A stretch of DNA of 64,000 bases from JBGPTF01 sp041490445. Lineage in GTDB: Bacteria; Acidobacteriota; Terriglobia; Acidiferrales; UBA7541. The stretch lies in contig JBGPTF010000009.1 in assembly GCA_041490445.1 (NCBI GenBank), positions 101,751 through 165,750 on the forward strand. Direction: 5' to 3'. The translations under genes and the position numbers were made by a program. Positions 8,959 through 16,576 of this stretch are shown in pieces. Under the pieces are notes generated by a model. That model was given only the letters and a program-made list of their open reading frames with translations. It had not been told where the DNA came from and ran no database searches. The first letter of the stretch is position 1, and each line of letters opens with the position of its first letter.

Positions 8959-10791
8959 ATGTACGTCGAAAGATTTCGCATGCGGGAAGATCCCTTCGGA
9001 GTGACGCCCGATCCGCGCTTTCTTTATTTGAGCGATAGTCATCGCGAAGCGCTTTGCCAGCTCCAGTCTGCCATCGAGCGCGGACGCGGGTTTCTCGCTC
9101 TCGTTGCCGCGCCGGGAATGGGAAAGACGACGCTCGCGTATCAGCTCCTGCGCAGCCTGGGCGATGCAACGCGGACACTTTTTCTCTTCCAAACCCAATG
9201 CGATTCTCGCGAGCTGTTCCGCTATCTCCTGAGCGGCCTGGGCGCGGCGCCGATCATCGGCGACATCGTCGCCATGCACGAAAAGCTGAATGAAATTCTC
9301 GCCCGGGAAGCGCTCGCGGGCCGGCGCTTCCTCCTTGTGCTCGACGAAGCCCACAACCTGAGCGAGTCCGTGCTCGAGACCGTTCGGTTGCTCTCCGACT
9401 TTGAAACTCCCAGCGCGAAATTGTTGCAGATCCTTCTCATCGGCCAGCCGCAGCTCGCCCGGAATCTGTCGAATCCGGAGCTCGCCCAGCTGCGCCAGCG
9501 GCTGGCTACCGTTGCCCAGCTCGAGCCGCTATCGAGTTCCGAATCGCTCCAGTATGTCCATCATCGCCTGCAGGTGGCGGGCTATGCGGGAGCGCCGCTT
9601 TTCACCGTCAGCGCGCTCGAACGCATCGCGCACCTCAGCGGTGGAATTCCGCGCGTGATCAACAACATCTGCTCGAACGCGTTGGAGATGGCCGACGCCT
9701 GCGGCAGAGATAAGATCGATTCCTCTCTGATTGAGGAAGCAGCCCTGCTGCTCAGTTTGGATTTCCCGCGGCGCAGGCTGACCCTGCCGAGGAGCTCGCC
9801 ACCCTGGCCGGCACCCGTCTCCGAACGAGAGCCCGTCCAGGCTCTTACCGCGAGTGCACCGTGGCTGCCTGCAGTTTCTTCGGAAGTTATGCAGCCTGCT
9901 CCGCAACCTGCCTCGCGCGAGGCCACGACCCATGCAACGTCTGTCGCAGTCCTGACGGAGGAGGCGGCGCTTCCCCCTGCGCCGGTCTCCGAACCTGGGC
10001 CTGTCCCGCAGGTTTCTGTGGCGCAAACTTCATCGGCGAGCTATGAGTCTGCGCCAGTGCCTCGCGAGAGCACTCCGCCATCCGTTGCACCAGCGGAAAG
10101 TGTGCTGCCAAAACCGAAGACACGTCCGCGGGAAGTCACGGCGCCTTCCTGGCCGATCGCGTTCGTGGATGATAATGGGGCGCCCGCTGTCTCTCAGGCG
10201 CTGTCGAATGGATGGGCGGGCGGCTCGGCACATCCCAAAGTGCCTCGGCAATACGCTCCGCATCTGGTGGTCGTCGGCACCGAGCGCAGAACCGTCGGCG
10301 TGGTGGTCGGTATTGTCTTGGCCCTTGTTGCTGTCGTGGCGCTCGGATGGTCAACGTTCGACCCGGTGCAATGGTGGGAATCGCACAGCCAGGCGGCTGC
10401 CGCTTCGAGCAACGCGCCCTCGTCGGTCGTCTCGGCTGACTCGCAGAAAGCGGCTGTGGCTGCCACGTCGAGCGGCGGCTCCGCGAGCGCCCCGGCGGAT
10501 GCCGGCGTGGCGTCCTCGCCATCAGCCGCAGGTGGGAATCAGCCGGTGAACGCCGTCACCATCGCGGTCCAGCCCAATCAGACGCTGCAGCAAATCTGCA
10601 TGCAATACTACGGGCGTTACGACGAAAGCCTGCTTCGGCAGATCCGCAACCTCAATCCAGGGATCACGAATCTGGATCACATCGAGGTCGGACAGGAACT
10701 CTGGCTGCCTGCGGCGAATGGGCAGCCGAACATCAACGGCTCGTCCGATGCCCAGTCCAAAACCAAGCCAGCGTCTTCCCCAAACCCCTAG
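8959..10791 (+). CDS. ExeA/MshM-like AAA ATPase with membrane segment and LysM domain
   Basis: The 610-residue protein begins with an ExeA-type ATPase module (about 1-270): the FRMREDPFGVTPDPRFLYLS entry motif, Walker A APGMGKTT at 51-58, and Walker B LVLDEAHNL near 130. A proline/alanine-rich linker (about 275-430) follows, then one membrane helix (VGVVVGIVLALVAVVALGW, near 450) and a C-terminal LysM-like peptidoglycan-binding domain (about 535-585, NQTLQQICMQYYG, VGQELWLP). ExeA proteins use ATP and peptidoglycan binding to place secretins of type II secretion or pili. Here the ATPase would be cytoplasmic and LysM periplasmic. No secretin or pilus gene is adjacent; pilT lies about 47 kb away. 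Confidence 0.88.
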   Translation: MYVERFRMREDPFGVTPDPRFLYLSDSHREALCQLQSAIERGRGFLALVAAPGMGKTTLAYQLLRSLGDATRTLFLFQTQCDSRELFRYLLSGLGAAPIIGDIVAMHEKLNEILAREALAGRRFLLVLDEAHNLSESVLETVRLLSDFETPSAKLLQILLIGQPQLARNLSNPELAQLRQRLATVAQLEPLSSSESLQYVHHRLQVAGYAGAPLFTVSALERIAHLSGGIPRVINNICSNALEMADACGRDKIDSSLIEEAALLLSLDFPRRRLTLPRSSPPWPAPVSEREPVQALTASAPWLPAVSSEVMQPAPQPASREATTHATSVAVLTEEAALPPAPVSEPGPVPQVSVAQTSSASYESAPVPRESTPPSVAPAESVLPKPKTRPREVTAPSWPIAFVDDNGAPAVSQALSNGWAGGSAHPKVPRQYAPHLVVVGTERRTVGVVVGIVLALVAVVALGWSTFDPVQWWESHSQAAAASSNAPSSVVSADSQKAAVAATSSGGSASAPADAGVASSPSAAGGNQPVNAVTIAVQPNQTLQQICMQYYGRYDESLLRQIRNLNPGITNLDHIEVGQELWLPAANGQPNINGSSDAQSKTKPASSPNP

Positions 10792-10849
10792 CGCGTTGCT
10801 TCTCCCACCATGAATGCAGATCGGGAAGCTCTTGGAGGCGACGTGCGCG

Positions 10850-12112
10850 CTACTTTGTGGCGGGAGCGTGTGCGGAAGATCTCGCCGAGCGGCGTGGATA
10901 CTTCGTGGCAACGTAATTGTCCACAAGCGACTGAAACGCGACGGAGAGTTCGTCGTAAGTTCCCTTGAGCGTCGTCACCCTCTGCCCGTCCACGTACACG
11001 GGGCAGCTTGGTTCTTCACCGGTGCCCGGGAGGCTGATGCCGATGTTCGCGGCCTTCGATTCGCCGGGGCCGTTCACGATGCAGCCCATGACCGCCAGCG
11101 TGAAATTCTCGACGCCTTCGTATTGCGTTTTCCATTCCGGAAGTTTTTCACGGATGTAGTCCTGGATGCTTTCGGCAAGCTCCTGAAATGTTGAACTGGT
11201 CGTGCGGCCGCAGCCAGGACAGGCCGTTACGCTCGGCGAGTACGAGCGCAGGCCCAGCGCCTGCAACAACTCCCACGCGGCGTACACCTCCTCGCGGCGG
11301 TCTCCGCCGGGCCGCGGCGTCAGCGAAATGCGGATCGTGTCGCCGATGCCTTCGCTCAGCAGAATCCCCATGGACGCGGACGACCACACGAGTCCCTTCG
11401 CGCCCATGCCCGCTTCCGTCAGGCCGAGATGCAGCGGCTGGTCCGTCTTGCGCGCCAGGTCGCGATAGATCGAAATCAAATCGCGCGGTCGCGATACCTT
11501 GCACGAAATAATGATCTGATCTTTGCGCAAGTGGCATTGCAGGGCGAGGTCGGTGGATTCGAGCGCCGAGATCACCATACACTCGTTGATGACTTCTTCG
11601 GACGAGCGGCCCAGGTCGCGGTCGGTGTTCTCCTGCATCTTGCGCATCACCAGCTCTTGATTCAGCGAACCGCCGTTCACGCCGATGCGCACCGGCTTGC
11701 CGTGGTCGCGCGCTACTTTGCAAATCGTTGCAAACTGCTCGTCGCGCCGGTCGCCTTTGCCCACGTTGCCGGGATTGATGCGGTATTTGTCGAGCGCTTC
11801 GGCGCAGCGGGGATACTTTGTCAGGAGGACGTGCCCGTTGAAGTGGAAGTCGCCGATCAGCGGCGTTTCTGCGCCCGCATCGAGCATCCGCTTCTTGATT
11901 TCCGGCACGGCCTCTGCGGCTTCGGGCACGTTTACCGTCACCCGCACCATTTCCGATCCTGCCTGCGCAAGCTCGATGCACTGCTGCGCGGTCCCCGCAG
12001 CGTCGGCTGTGTCTGTGTTCGTCATGGACTGCACGACCACCGGTGCGCCGCCGCCCACGAGCACGCCGCCGACCTTCACGCCGATTGTCCTGTGCTTGAG
12101 TTGCGTCAGCAT
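10850..12112 (-). CDS. ispG: 4-hydroxy-3-methylbut-2-enyl-diphosphate synthase (IspG/GcpE)
   Basis: IspG catalyses the penultimate step of the non-mevalonate isoprenoid pathway, reducing ME-cPP to HMBPP with a [4Fe-4S] cluster. The 420-residue protein opens with the TIM-barrel part (TIGVKVGGVLVGGGAPVVVQ, QSMTNTDT) and ends with the cluster domain: TACPGCGRT supplies two cysteines and GCIVNGPGE the third. Length fits the short bacterial form. I start at the ATG giving MLTQLKHRT because family members begin there. A GTG at 12163 would add 17 residues and has no better ribosome site. It is convergent with the ExeA-like gene and divergent from the small gene at 12307. Confidence 0.93.
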   Translation of the reverse strand: MLTQLKHRTIGVKVGGVLVGGGAPVVVQSMTNTDTADAAGTAQQCIELAQAGSEMVRVTVNVPEAAEAVPEIKKRMLDAGAETPLIGDFHFNGHVLLTKYPRCAEALDKYRINPGNVGKGDRRDEQFATICKVARDHGKPVRIGVNGGSLNQELVMRKMQENTDRDLGRSSEEVINECMVISALESTDLALQCHLRKDQIIISCKVSRPRDLISIYRDLARKTDQPLHLGLTEAGMGAKGLVWSSASMGILLSEGIGDTIRISLTPRPGGDRREEVYAAWELLQALGLRSYSPSVTACPGCGRTTSSTFQELAESIQDYIREKLPEWKTQYEGVENFTLAVMGCIVNGPGESKAANIGISLPGTGEEPSCPVYVDGQRVTTLKGTYDELSVAFQSLVDNYVATKYPRRSARSSAHAPATK

Positions 12113-12306
12113 CCGATTCGTTTTCCGTGCAATCCGCTGAGCCTGAAGGATTGCCCACCTCACCTATTCTATCGTACGACGTGAGCGCTCGCTACCGCGG
12201 GCGTCCTCATCCGCGGAATTCCCGGATGCGGCCCTCAGGTCTTGCGCCGCGGTTCGAAAAGGGAGACACTCTTGCCAAGGCTCGACCCGGCTACCCGAGG
12301 AAAACA

Positions 12307-12708
12307 ATGCCTTTCAAAGAATACGACGACCCGCATCTGCACGAAGCGTACAAGGCGTTGCGAGAAGGTCGTTACATTGACGCCATCTACCATCTGGGTG
12401 GCGTTCGTTACATCCCGCCAGGCCCAGCGGATTCGGCTGAATCGAGCGGAGCTTCGCCCACACCCCTTCCACAGAGTGAGCCTCTCCCGGAGGTTGTCGC
12501 AGCGATGAAGTCACTCTGCGAATTGATCGCGGATCATCCCTCGAACGTCTCCGTGATGAAGATGGTCGAGCTGCTGCAGCGGGCCCACGCGATTGACTTC
12601 GTGTCTCCATCCGCGCAGCTAGCATTGCACCAGTTGCGTGACTACGCAAAGGCTCTGTACCGGCAAAGGCCGTCCGGGCCGATCAGCGAGCTCTTCCGCC
12701 CCGTTTGA
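12307..12708 (+). CDS. Hypothetical protein (133 aa), helical
   Basis: I do not recognise this protein. The ATG follows CCCGAGGAAAACA, a plausible ribosome site. It is soluble, with no signal peptide or membrane segment. Residues 1-35 form a helical stretch (EAYKALREGRYIDAIYHL) followed by a proline/serine-rich linker, then two or three amphipathic helices (about residues 58-120). It is divergent from ispG and ends 82 bp before tRNA-Leu. The frame is open further upstream to 12127 without a ribosome site. Codon use matches its neighbours, so I believe it is real, but nothing indicates a function. Confidence 0.65.
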   Translation: MPFKEYDDPHLHEAYKALREGRYIDAIYHLGGVRYIPPGPADSAESSGASPTPLPQSEPLPEVVAAMKSLCELIADHPSNVSVMKMVELLQRAHAIDFVSPSAQLALHQLRDYAKALYRQRPSGPISELFRPV

Positions 12709-12790
12709 AAAGCTCTTCGCAACCGGCCTCGATCCGATACCACGCCATTGCTGCGCCGTATTGCGTCATGTTAATTTGATAGCCGTATTC

Positions 12791-12879
12791 GCTGGAGTGG
12801 CGGAACTGGCAGACGCGCGAGACTCAAAATCTCGTGCCCGGCAACGGGCGTGTGGGTTCGACCCCCTCCTCCAGCACCA
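12791..12879 (+). tRNA. tRNA-Leu (anticodon CAA)
   Basis: A class II tRNA with acceptor stem GCTGGAG/CTCCAGC, discriminator A and encoded CCA. The anticodon stem is CGAGA/TCTCG with loop CTCAAAA, giving anticodon CAA (codon UUG) at 12825-12827. The long variable arm and a GGTTCGACC T-loop region fit tRNA-Leu. No integrase or att-like repeat is next to it. Confidence 0.95.
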
Positions 12880-12921
12880 ACCCATCCCATCACTCAGAAC
12901 TATTCTATTTGTTCCTCGCGC

Positions 12922-13929
12922 TCAGTGGCTCACTTCGACGACAGCGACTTTATTCACTCCGCTGCATGCCAGGTAAAGTCTTCCATCCGGCGTCGCGACC
13001 ATGTTTCGCACGACTCCGCCTCCGGAAGGAATCGGCCAGTGCTCGAAAGCTCTCGTCTTCGGATTGAAAGCCACGACGGCATTGGGCTTCACGCCGGATT
13101 CGCTGTACCACACCATGCCGTCGCCCGTCGAAGCGATCCCATAGGGGCGGGAATCCGGTCCGCCCGGTGAAGCCCATTCCTCCACCTTGCCGCTCTTCGG
13201 GTCGAGGCGTCCCAGATAGCCGCGCGCAAAATCGCTGTAGTAGATGAAATGATCCGGGTTGTTTGTGAGCCGTCGCGGTCGCGCGCCCTCGGGCAAAGTG
13301 AACTCCGTAATCTCGAGCGTCTGCGGATTGATCTTCCCGATCTTGTTGCTGTTGAATTCGCAAAAATACGCAGCGCCGTCCGGCCCGACGATGATCCCAT
13401 ACGGATTCGCGTGCGGTGTCGGCACCTCTTTTACAGTCACCGTGCCGGTCTTCGGATCCAGCTTGCCAACAAAGTTGCCGCCCTGCACCGTGAAGAAAAT
13501 CATTCCTGCGCGATCGAACGTCAGGCTGTGGGGATCGCGCGCCCGCGGGTCGGGCATCGGGTATTCGGTCACGTCACCCGTGCGCGGGTCGAGCTTTCCG
13601 ATGTACGCCTTGAAATTCGCAGTGAACCAGATGTTGCCGTCCTTGTCTGCGGCGAGCCCGTGAGGGCCGGAATCGGGCGTCTTCAATGGATATTCCTTGA
13701 TTGCGCCCGTCTTCGGGTCGAGCCGTCCCAGCTTGTTCGCCAGTTGGCCGGTGTACCAGAGCGCGCCGTCCGGAGCGACCTCCGGATCATGCGGCCGCGA
13801 GTTCGGCGTCGGTACGTCCCATTCGTGGATGACGACCTTCCAGTCGTCCGCCGCCAGACAAAGCGGACAGAGCGCGGCAGTCAGCAAGAGTACGAGAATA
13901 CGTCTCAGCATAGAGTTTTCCCCTGCCAT
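12922..13929 (-). CDS. Secreted Vgb-like beta-propeller (virginiamycin B lyase family)
   Basis: The 335-residue product has a signal peptide (MLRRILVLLLTAALCPLCLA) and about seven blades, each built around the pattern [LI]GRLDPKTG followed by EYPMP or ITEFTLPEG. Vgb cleaves streptogramin B antibiotics, but most proteins with this repeat have no shown lyase activity. The catalytic His/Glu positions cannot be judged without alignment, so resistance should not be assumed. The start at 13929 has GAGGA upstream; an ATG at 13911, directly before the signal peptide, is also possible. It is convergent with tRNA-Leu. Confidence 0.85.
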   Translation of the reverse strand: MAGENSMLRRILVLLLTAALCPLCLAADDWKVVIHEWDVPTPNSRPHDPEVAPDGALWYTGQLANKLGRLDPKTGAIKEYPLKTPDSGPHGLAADKDGNIWFTANFKAYIGKLDPRTGDVTEYPMPDPRARDPHSLTFDRAGMIFFTVQGGNFVGKLDPKTGTVTVKEVPTPHANPYGIIVGPDGAAYFCEFNSNKIGKINPQTLEITEFTLPEGARPRRLTNNPDHFIYYSDFARGYLGRLDPKSGKVEEWASPGGPDSRPYGIASTGDGMVWYSESGVKPNAVVAFNPKTRAFEHWPIPSGGGVVRNMVATPDGRLYLACSGVNKVAVVEVSH

Positions 13930-14091
13930 GGATTTTTCCTCGGGAGCGGCTGCAAACCTACTTCAGCCGAGAGGCTTCGTCAACGTTTTCAGGCGCGCGG
14001 GCGCGCGCGCTGGCTGCTTCGCCGGTCAGTCTCAATCTAAACGGCCGAAGATGACTCCGCGTTTCCCTGAACTAGGCGCGACCGGAGACCG

Positions 14092-14454
14092 CTACCGTCC
14101 TCGCTCCCGGCGCGGCTGCGTCTCTCGCAAGACGTTGCCGAAGGATCGCCCCGCGAACGTGACGCCGGAAGTGGCGCGGCCCGTCACGCTGACGCGCGCG
14201 CCCTTCGCGGGCACTCCGTAGTTCTCGCTGAGCACCCACAGGCGGCCGGTACCGTCATCCACCTGGAACGCGCCCTGTCCCAGCGCGCCAAACGAGTCTG
14301 TGACCTCCCCGGTAATCGTGACTTCCTTGCCGGCGAAGCGCCCCGGGTCGCGGTTGATGTCCGCGATCGTGGTGCTCTGCGGGCAGCCGCCGAGAGCCAC
14401 TACCGCGAGGAGTAGAGAGATTCCCAGTACCATCCGAGCCGTTCGTTGAGGCAT
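14092..14454 (-). CDS. OB-fold lipoprotein
   Basis: The 120-residue protein has a lipoprotein signal peptide with lipobox LGGC (cysteine near residue 24), so it should be anchored to a membrane. The mature part resembles single OB-fold domains: GKEVTITGEVTDSF, then FQVDDGTGRLWVLSEN, then GARVSVTGRA. Such domains bind nucleic acid, sugars or metals, and no ligand can be assigned. The ATG is preceded by GGAGGAAACG. It lies 162 bp upstream of the propeller gene on the same strand, so the two could be co-transcribed. Confidence 0.8.
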   Translation of the reverse strand: MPQRTARMVLGISLLLAVVALGGCPQSTTIADINRDPGRFAGKEVTITGEVTDSFGALGQGAFQVDDGTGRLWVLSENYGVPAKGARVSVTGRATSGVTFAGRSFGNVLRETQPRRERGR

Positions 14455-14722
14455 CGTTTCCTCCGGAAAAGAATTCTTGAGAAGGCAGGGCGCGGTCGCG
14501 AACGAGTTGGCGCTGGCCTTCCCGTTTGGCTAGGAAGTTTATCTTAGGCCCGCACGAAGCCGCCAGTCAACGTGGTCACGGGCGCTCGGTGGCCCTCAGG
14601 GCTGGCCAGGCTTTCGGCCCCTCTGTTTCCCGCCCTCCCGGGTGGGCGAAGTGTTTCGCGGCGCGGTCACTCGTAGGTTAGAATACCGTTCGTTTGTGAA
14701 CCGGAGAGGAGAACCCCACGCC

Positions 14723-15205
14723 ATGAAGGGAAAATCCGAAGTCATCACCGTCTTGAATCAGATGCTCAAGGAAGAGCTGACCGCGATCAACCAGTACATC
14801 CTACACTCGGAGATGTGCGAGAACTGGGGCTACACGAAACTGGGCGGTTATATCAAGAAGCAGTCCATCGGCGAGATGAAGCACGCCGAGCGGCTCGTTG
14901 AGCGGATCCTTTTCCTCGAAGGTCTGCCGCGCATGGACGAAGCGATGAAGCTGAGTATCGGCAAGACGGTGCCCGAGCAGCTCAAGAACGACCTCGCCTT
15001 GGAGAAGGGCGCGGTTGCAGAGTACAACCGTGGGATCGAGACGTGCCGCAAGGCCAGTGACAACGCCACCGCCGAGTTCCTGCGCGTGATCCTTGCCGAG
15101 GAAGAGGACCACGTGGATTTCCTCGAAACGCAGCTCGGCCTGGTCGATCAGCTCGGTCTTGAGAATTACCTCACCCAGCAGCTTGGCGAAGGAGCGGGGA
15201 AGTAG
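14723..15205 (+). CDS. bfr: Bacterioferritin
   Basis: Bacterioferritin stores iron in a 24-mer shell with heme at the two-fold interfaces. The 160-residue chain has all ferroxidase ligands at the usual numbering: E18, E51, H54, E94, E127 and H130. The heme-ligand methionine M52 (in SIGEMKHAER) is also present. The start is the ATG after GGAGAGGAGAACCCCACGCC, giving MKGKSEVITVLN as in known Bfr proteins; the frame is open further upstream. A TAGAAT -10-like element sits about 45 bp upstream of the ATG. No bacterioferritin-associated ferredoxin gene is adjacent. Confidence 0.96.
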   Translation: MKGKSEVITVLNQMLKEELTAINQYILHSEMCENWGYTKLGGYIKKQSIGEMKHAERLVERILFLEGLPRMDEAMKLSIGKTVPEQLKNDLALEKGAVAEYNRGIETCRKASDNATAEFLRVILAEEEDHVDFLETQLGLVDQLGLENYLTQQLGEGAGK

Positions 15206-15321
15206 CCCCGGAGCGCCCGGAATCGGACGCAAACCTTTCCGTGCGCCATGCGTCTCATCCCGTGACGCTGTCGCCGGAAACAGCCGGCTGCATCGCGAAC
15301 AGCGCCACGGAGGGGGCTTCG

Positions 15322-15813
15322 ATGGAGACGCTCTGGCAGGACGTACGTTACGGTGCGCGGATGCTTCTGCGCAGCCCGGATTTCACGCTGGTTGCGGTGC
15401 TCACACTGGCGTTGGGCATCGGCGCGAACACCGCGATTTTCACGGTCGTCAACGCCGTATTGTTACGTCCCTTGCCGTACCCTCAGCCGGAACGCCTCGT
15501 ACTCCTCACGGAACACTGGGCGAGGTTCCCCATCCTTTCTGTCTCGTATCAGAACTACAAGGACTGGCGGGATCAAAGCCACTCGTATCCCCGCGCTACA
15601 CTACGAATAGCACCGGCGAGAGAGTGTTGCGCCGGCCTCGTGGGCTCAGTTCAGAGGAGTTACTATGGCTGGCAGCTTCTGCTGGGTCAGGAGTGCCTGC
15701 GCCAGCGCGTCTGCTTCGTCCTTATCCTCGACAATGATTCGCACGCGATAGAGTGTCCGGCTCTGCATCTTCACCGGAGTGATTTGCGCCTGAGGCTTGA
15801 ATTGCGCCGGTAA
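15322..15813 (+). pseudogene. Truncated ADOP-type ABC permease (MacB/FtsX family N-terminus)
   Basis: The start is strong (GGAGGGGGCTTCG before ATG). The first 90 or so residues are a clear ADOP permease N-terminus: METLWQDVRYGARMLLRSP, one membrane helix (FTLVAVLTLALGIGANTAIF), then VNAVLLRPLPYPQPERLV and SYQNYKDWRDQS. After about position 15594 the similarity stops and the frame continues with unrelated residues to a stop at 15813. Complete ADOP proteins are about 800 residues, so roughly 90% is missing. The tail of the frame overlaps the opposite-strand SPOR gene by 168 bp, which further argues against a functional protein. Likely a deletion remnant. Confidence 0.8.
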
Positions 15814-16203
15814 GCGCGCCACGACTCCGCTTGCATTCGCAGGATCGCGAAAGAGCCCCGCATCCACCGCATAGCGGGTTGCGCTGGAGGTGCTCCGGAA
15901 ATCGGAGGGCTTGTTCGGCGCTGGCGCTTCCTCCGGGCCTTGTTTCACCGGAGCTTCGGAAGGACTTGCGACAGCCGAAGTCGAGGCCGGCGATGAGGCC
16001 GCCGTCTTTGCGGAATCTAATTGTTGTGCGGGTGTTGGGTTCGGTGAAGGAGTGCTAGGGATTGTCTGCACTTAGGCGGCCAGCGGCTGTTTTCGCGCAG
16101 GGAAGTGAACGATCGACAGCATGATGGCATACAGTACAAACAGGACGAGGACGAAGACGCAGACCTCAAACGCCAATGAATCGAGTTTTCGCCCCTTGAA
16201 CAT
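15646..16203 (-). pseudogene. SPOR-domain membrane protein split by an in-frame TAA
   Basis: Starting at an ATG with a good ribosome site (AAGAGGAAAG), 43 codons encode a membrane anchor: MFKGRKLDSLAFE, a hydrophobic helix near VFVLVLFVLYAIML, then HFPARKQPLAA. A TAA at 16072-16074 follows. The same frame resumes at once with GTG at 16071 and runs 141 codons: a proline/alanine/serine-rich linker, then a complete SPOR-like domain (SATRYAVDAGLFRDPANAS to LYRVRIIVED and LPAIVTPLN). Anchor, linker and SPOR is the normal order for one envelope protein that binds denuded peptidoglycan. No ribosome site precedes the GTG. I favour a nonsense mutation; a sequencing error or recoding are alternatives. 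Confidence 0.7.
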
Positions 16204-16576
16204 CTTTCCTCTTAGCTCGAGTGTCGTGGTTTCTAGCTGGCGAAATCATCCGCCTCTGGGAAGGGCGCGTCTTCGCCTCCATTGAATTGAGTGGGTGACC
16301 CGGCCCCCCGAGTCGTATCCGATTCTAATGTCCCCGTGGCGTACGTCAAGAGCGAGTAAGTCAGCGAGGCCCCTCCGCGCTGGGCGGCTCCAAGGCCTGT
16401 TCAGTCGAGCGCCTGCCACGTATCCGCTGAAGATATGCGGTGTCCTTGAAGGATCCAACATCAGGGCTATCTTGTTCTCGGCGGGCTGTTTCGGTTGCAG
16501 GTAATAGATTTGTATTTTCTCTCCGATGTTACCGCGAGTGAACCGGCAGAGTGCTATGCTTCATTCAGAGGATGAT
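16204..16576. other. Divergent intergenic region, SPOR gene / radical SAM gene
   Basis: This 373-bp stretch holds no supported gene, RNA or terminator. It must carry the promoters of the two divergent genes. Parts around 16500-16525 are AT-rich compared with the surroundings, but I could not fix a convincing -35/-10 pair. Confidence 0.5.

Noticed and set aside
12791..12922. tRNA-Leu as an integration site
   Set aside because: No integrase gene, repeated tRNA 3' end or foreign cargo lies nearby, so an integrated element is not supported.
12922..13929. Streptogramin resistance from the Vgb-like propeller
   Set aside because: The family name comes from repeat similarity; the catalytic residues could not be verified, and most such proteins are not lyases.
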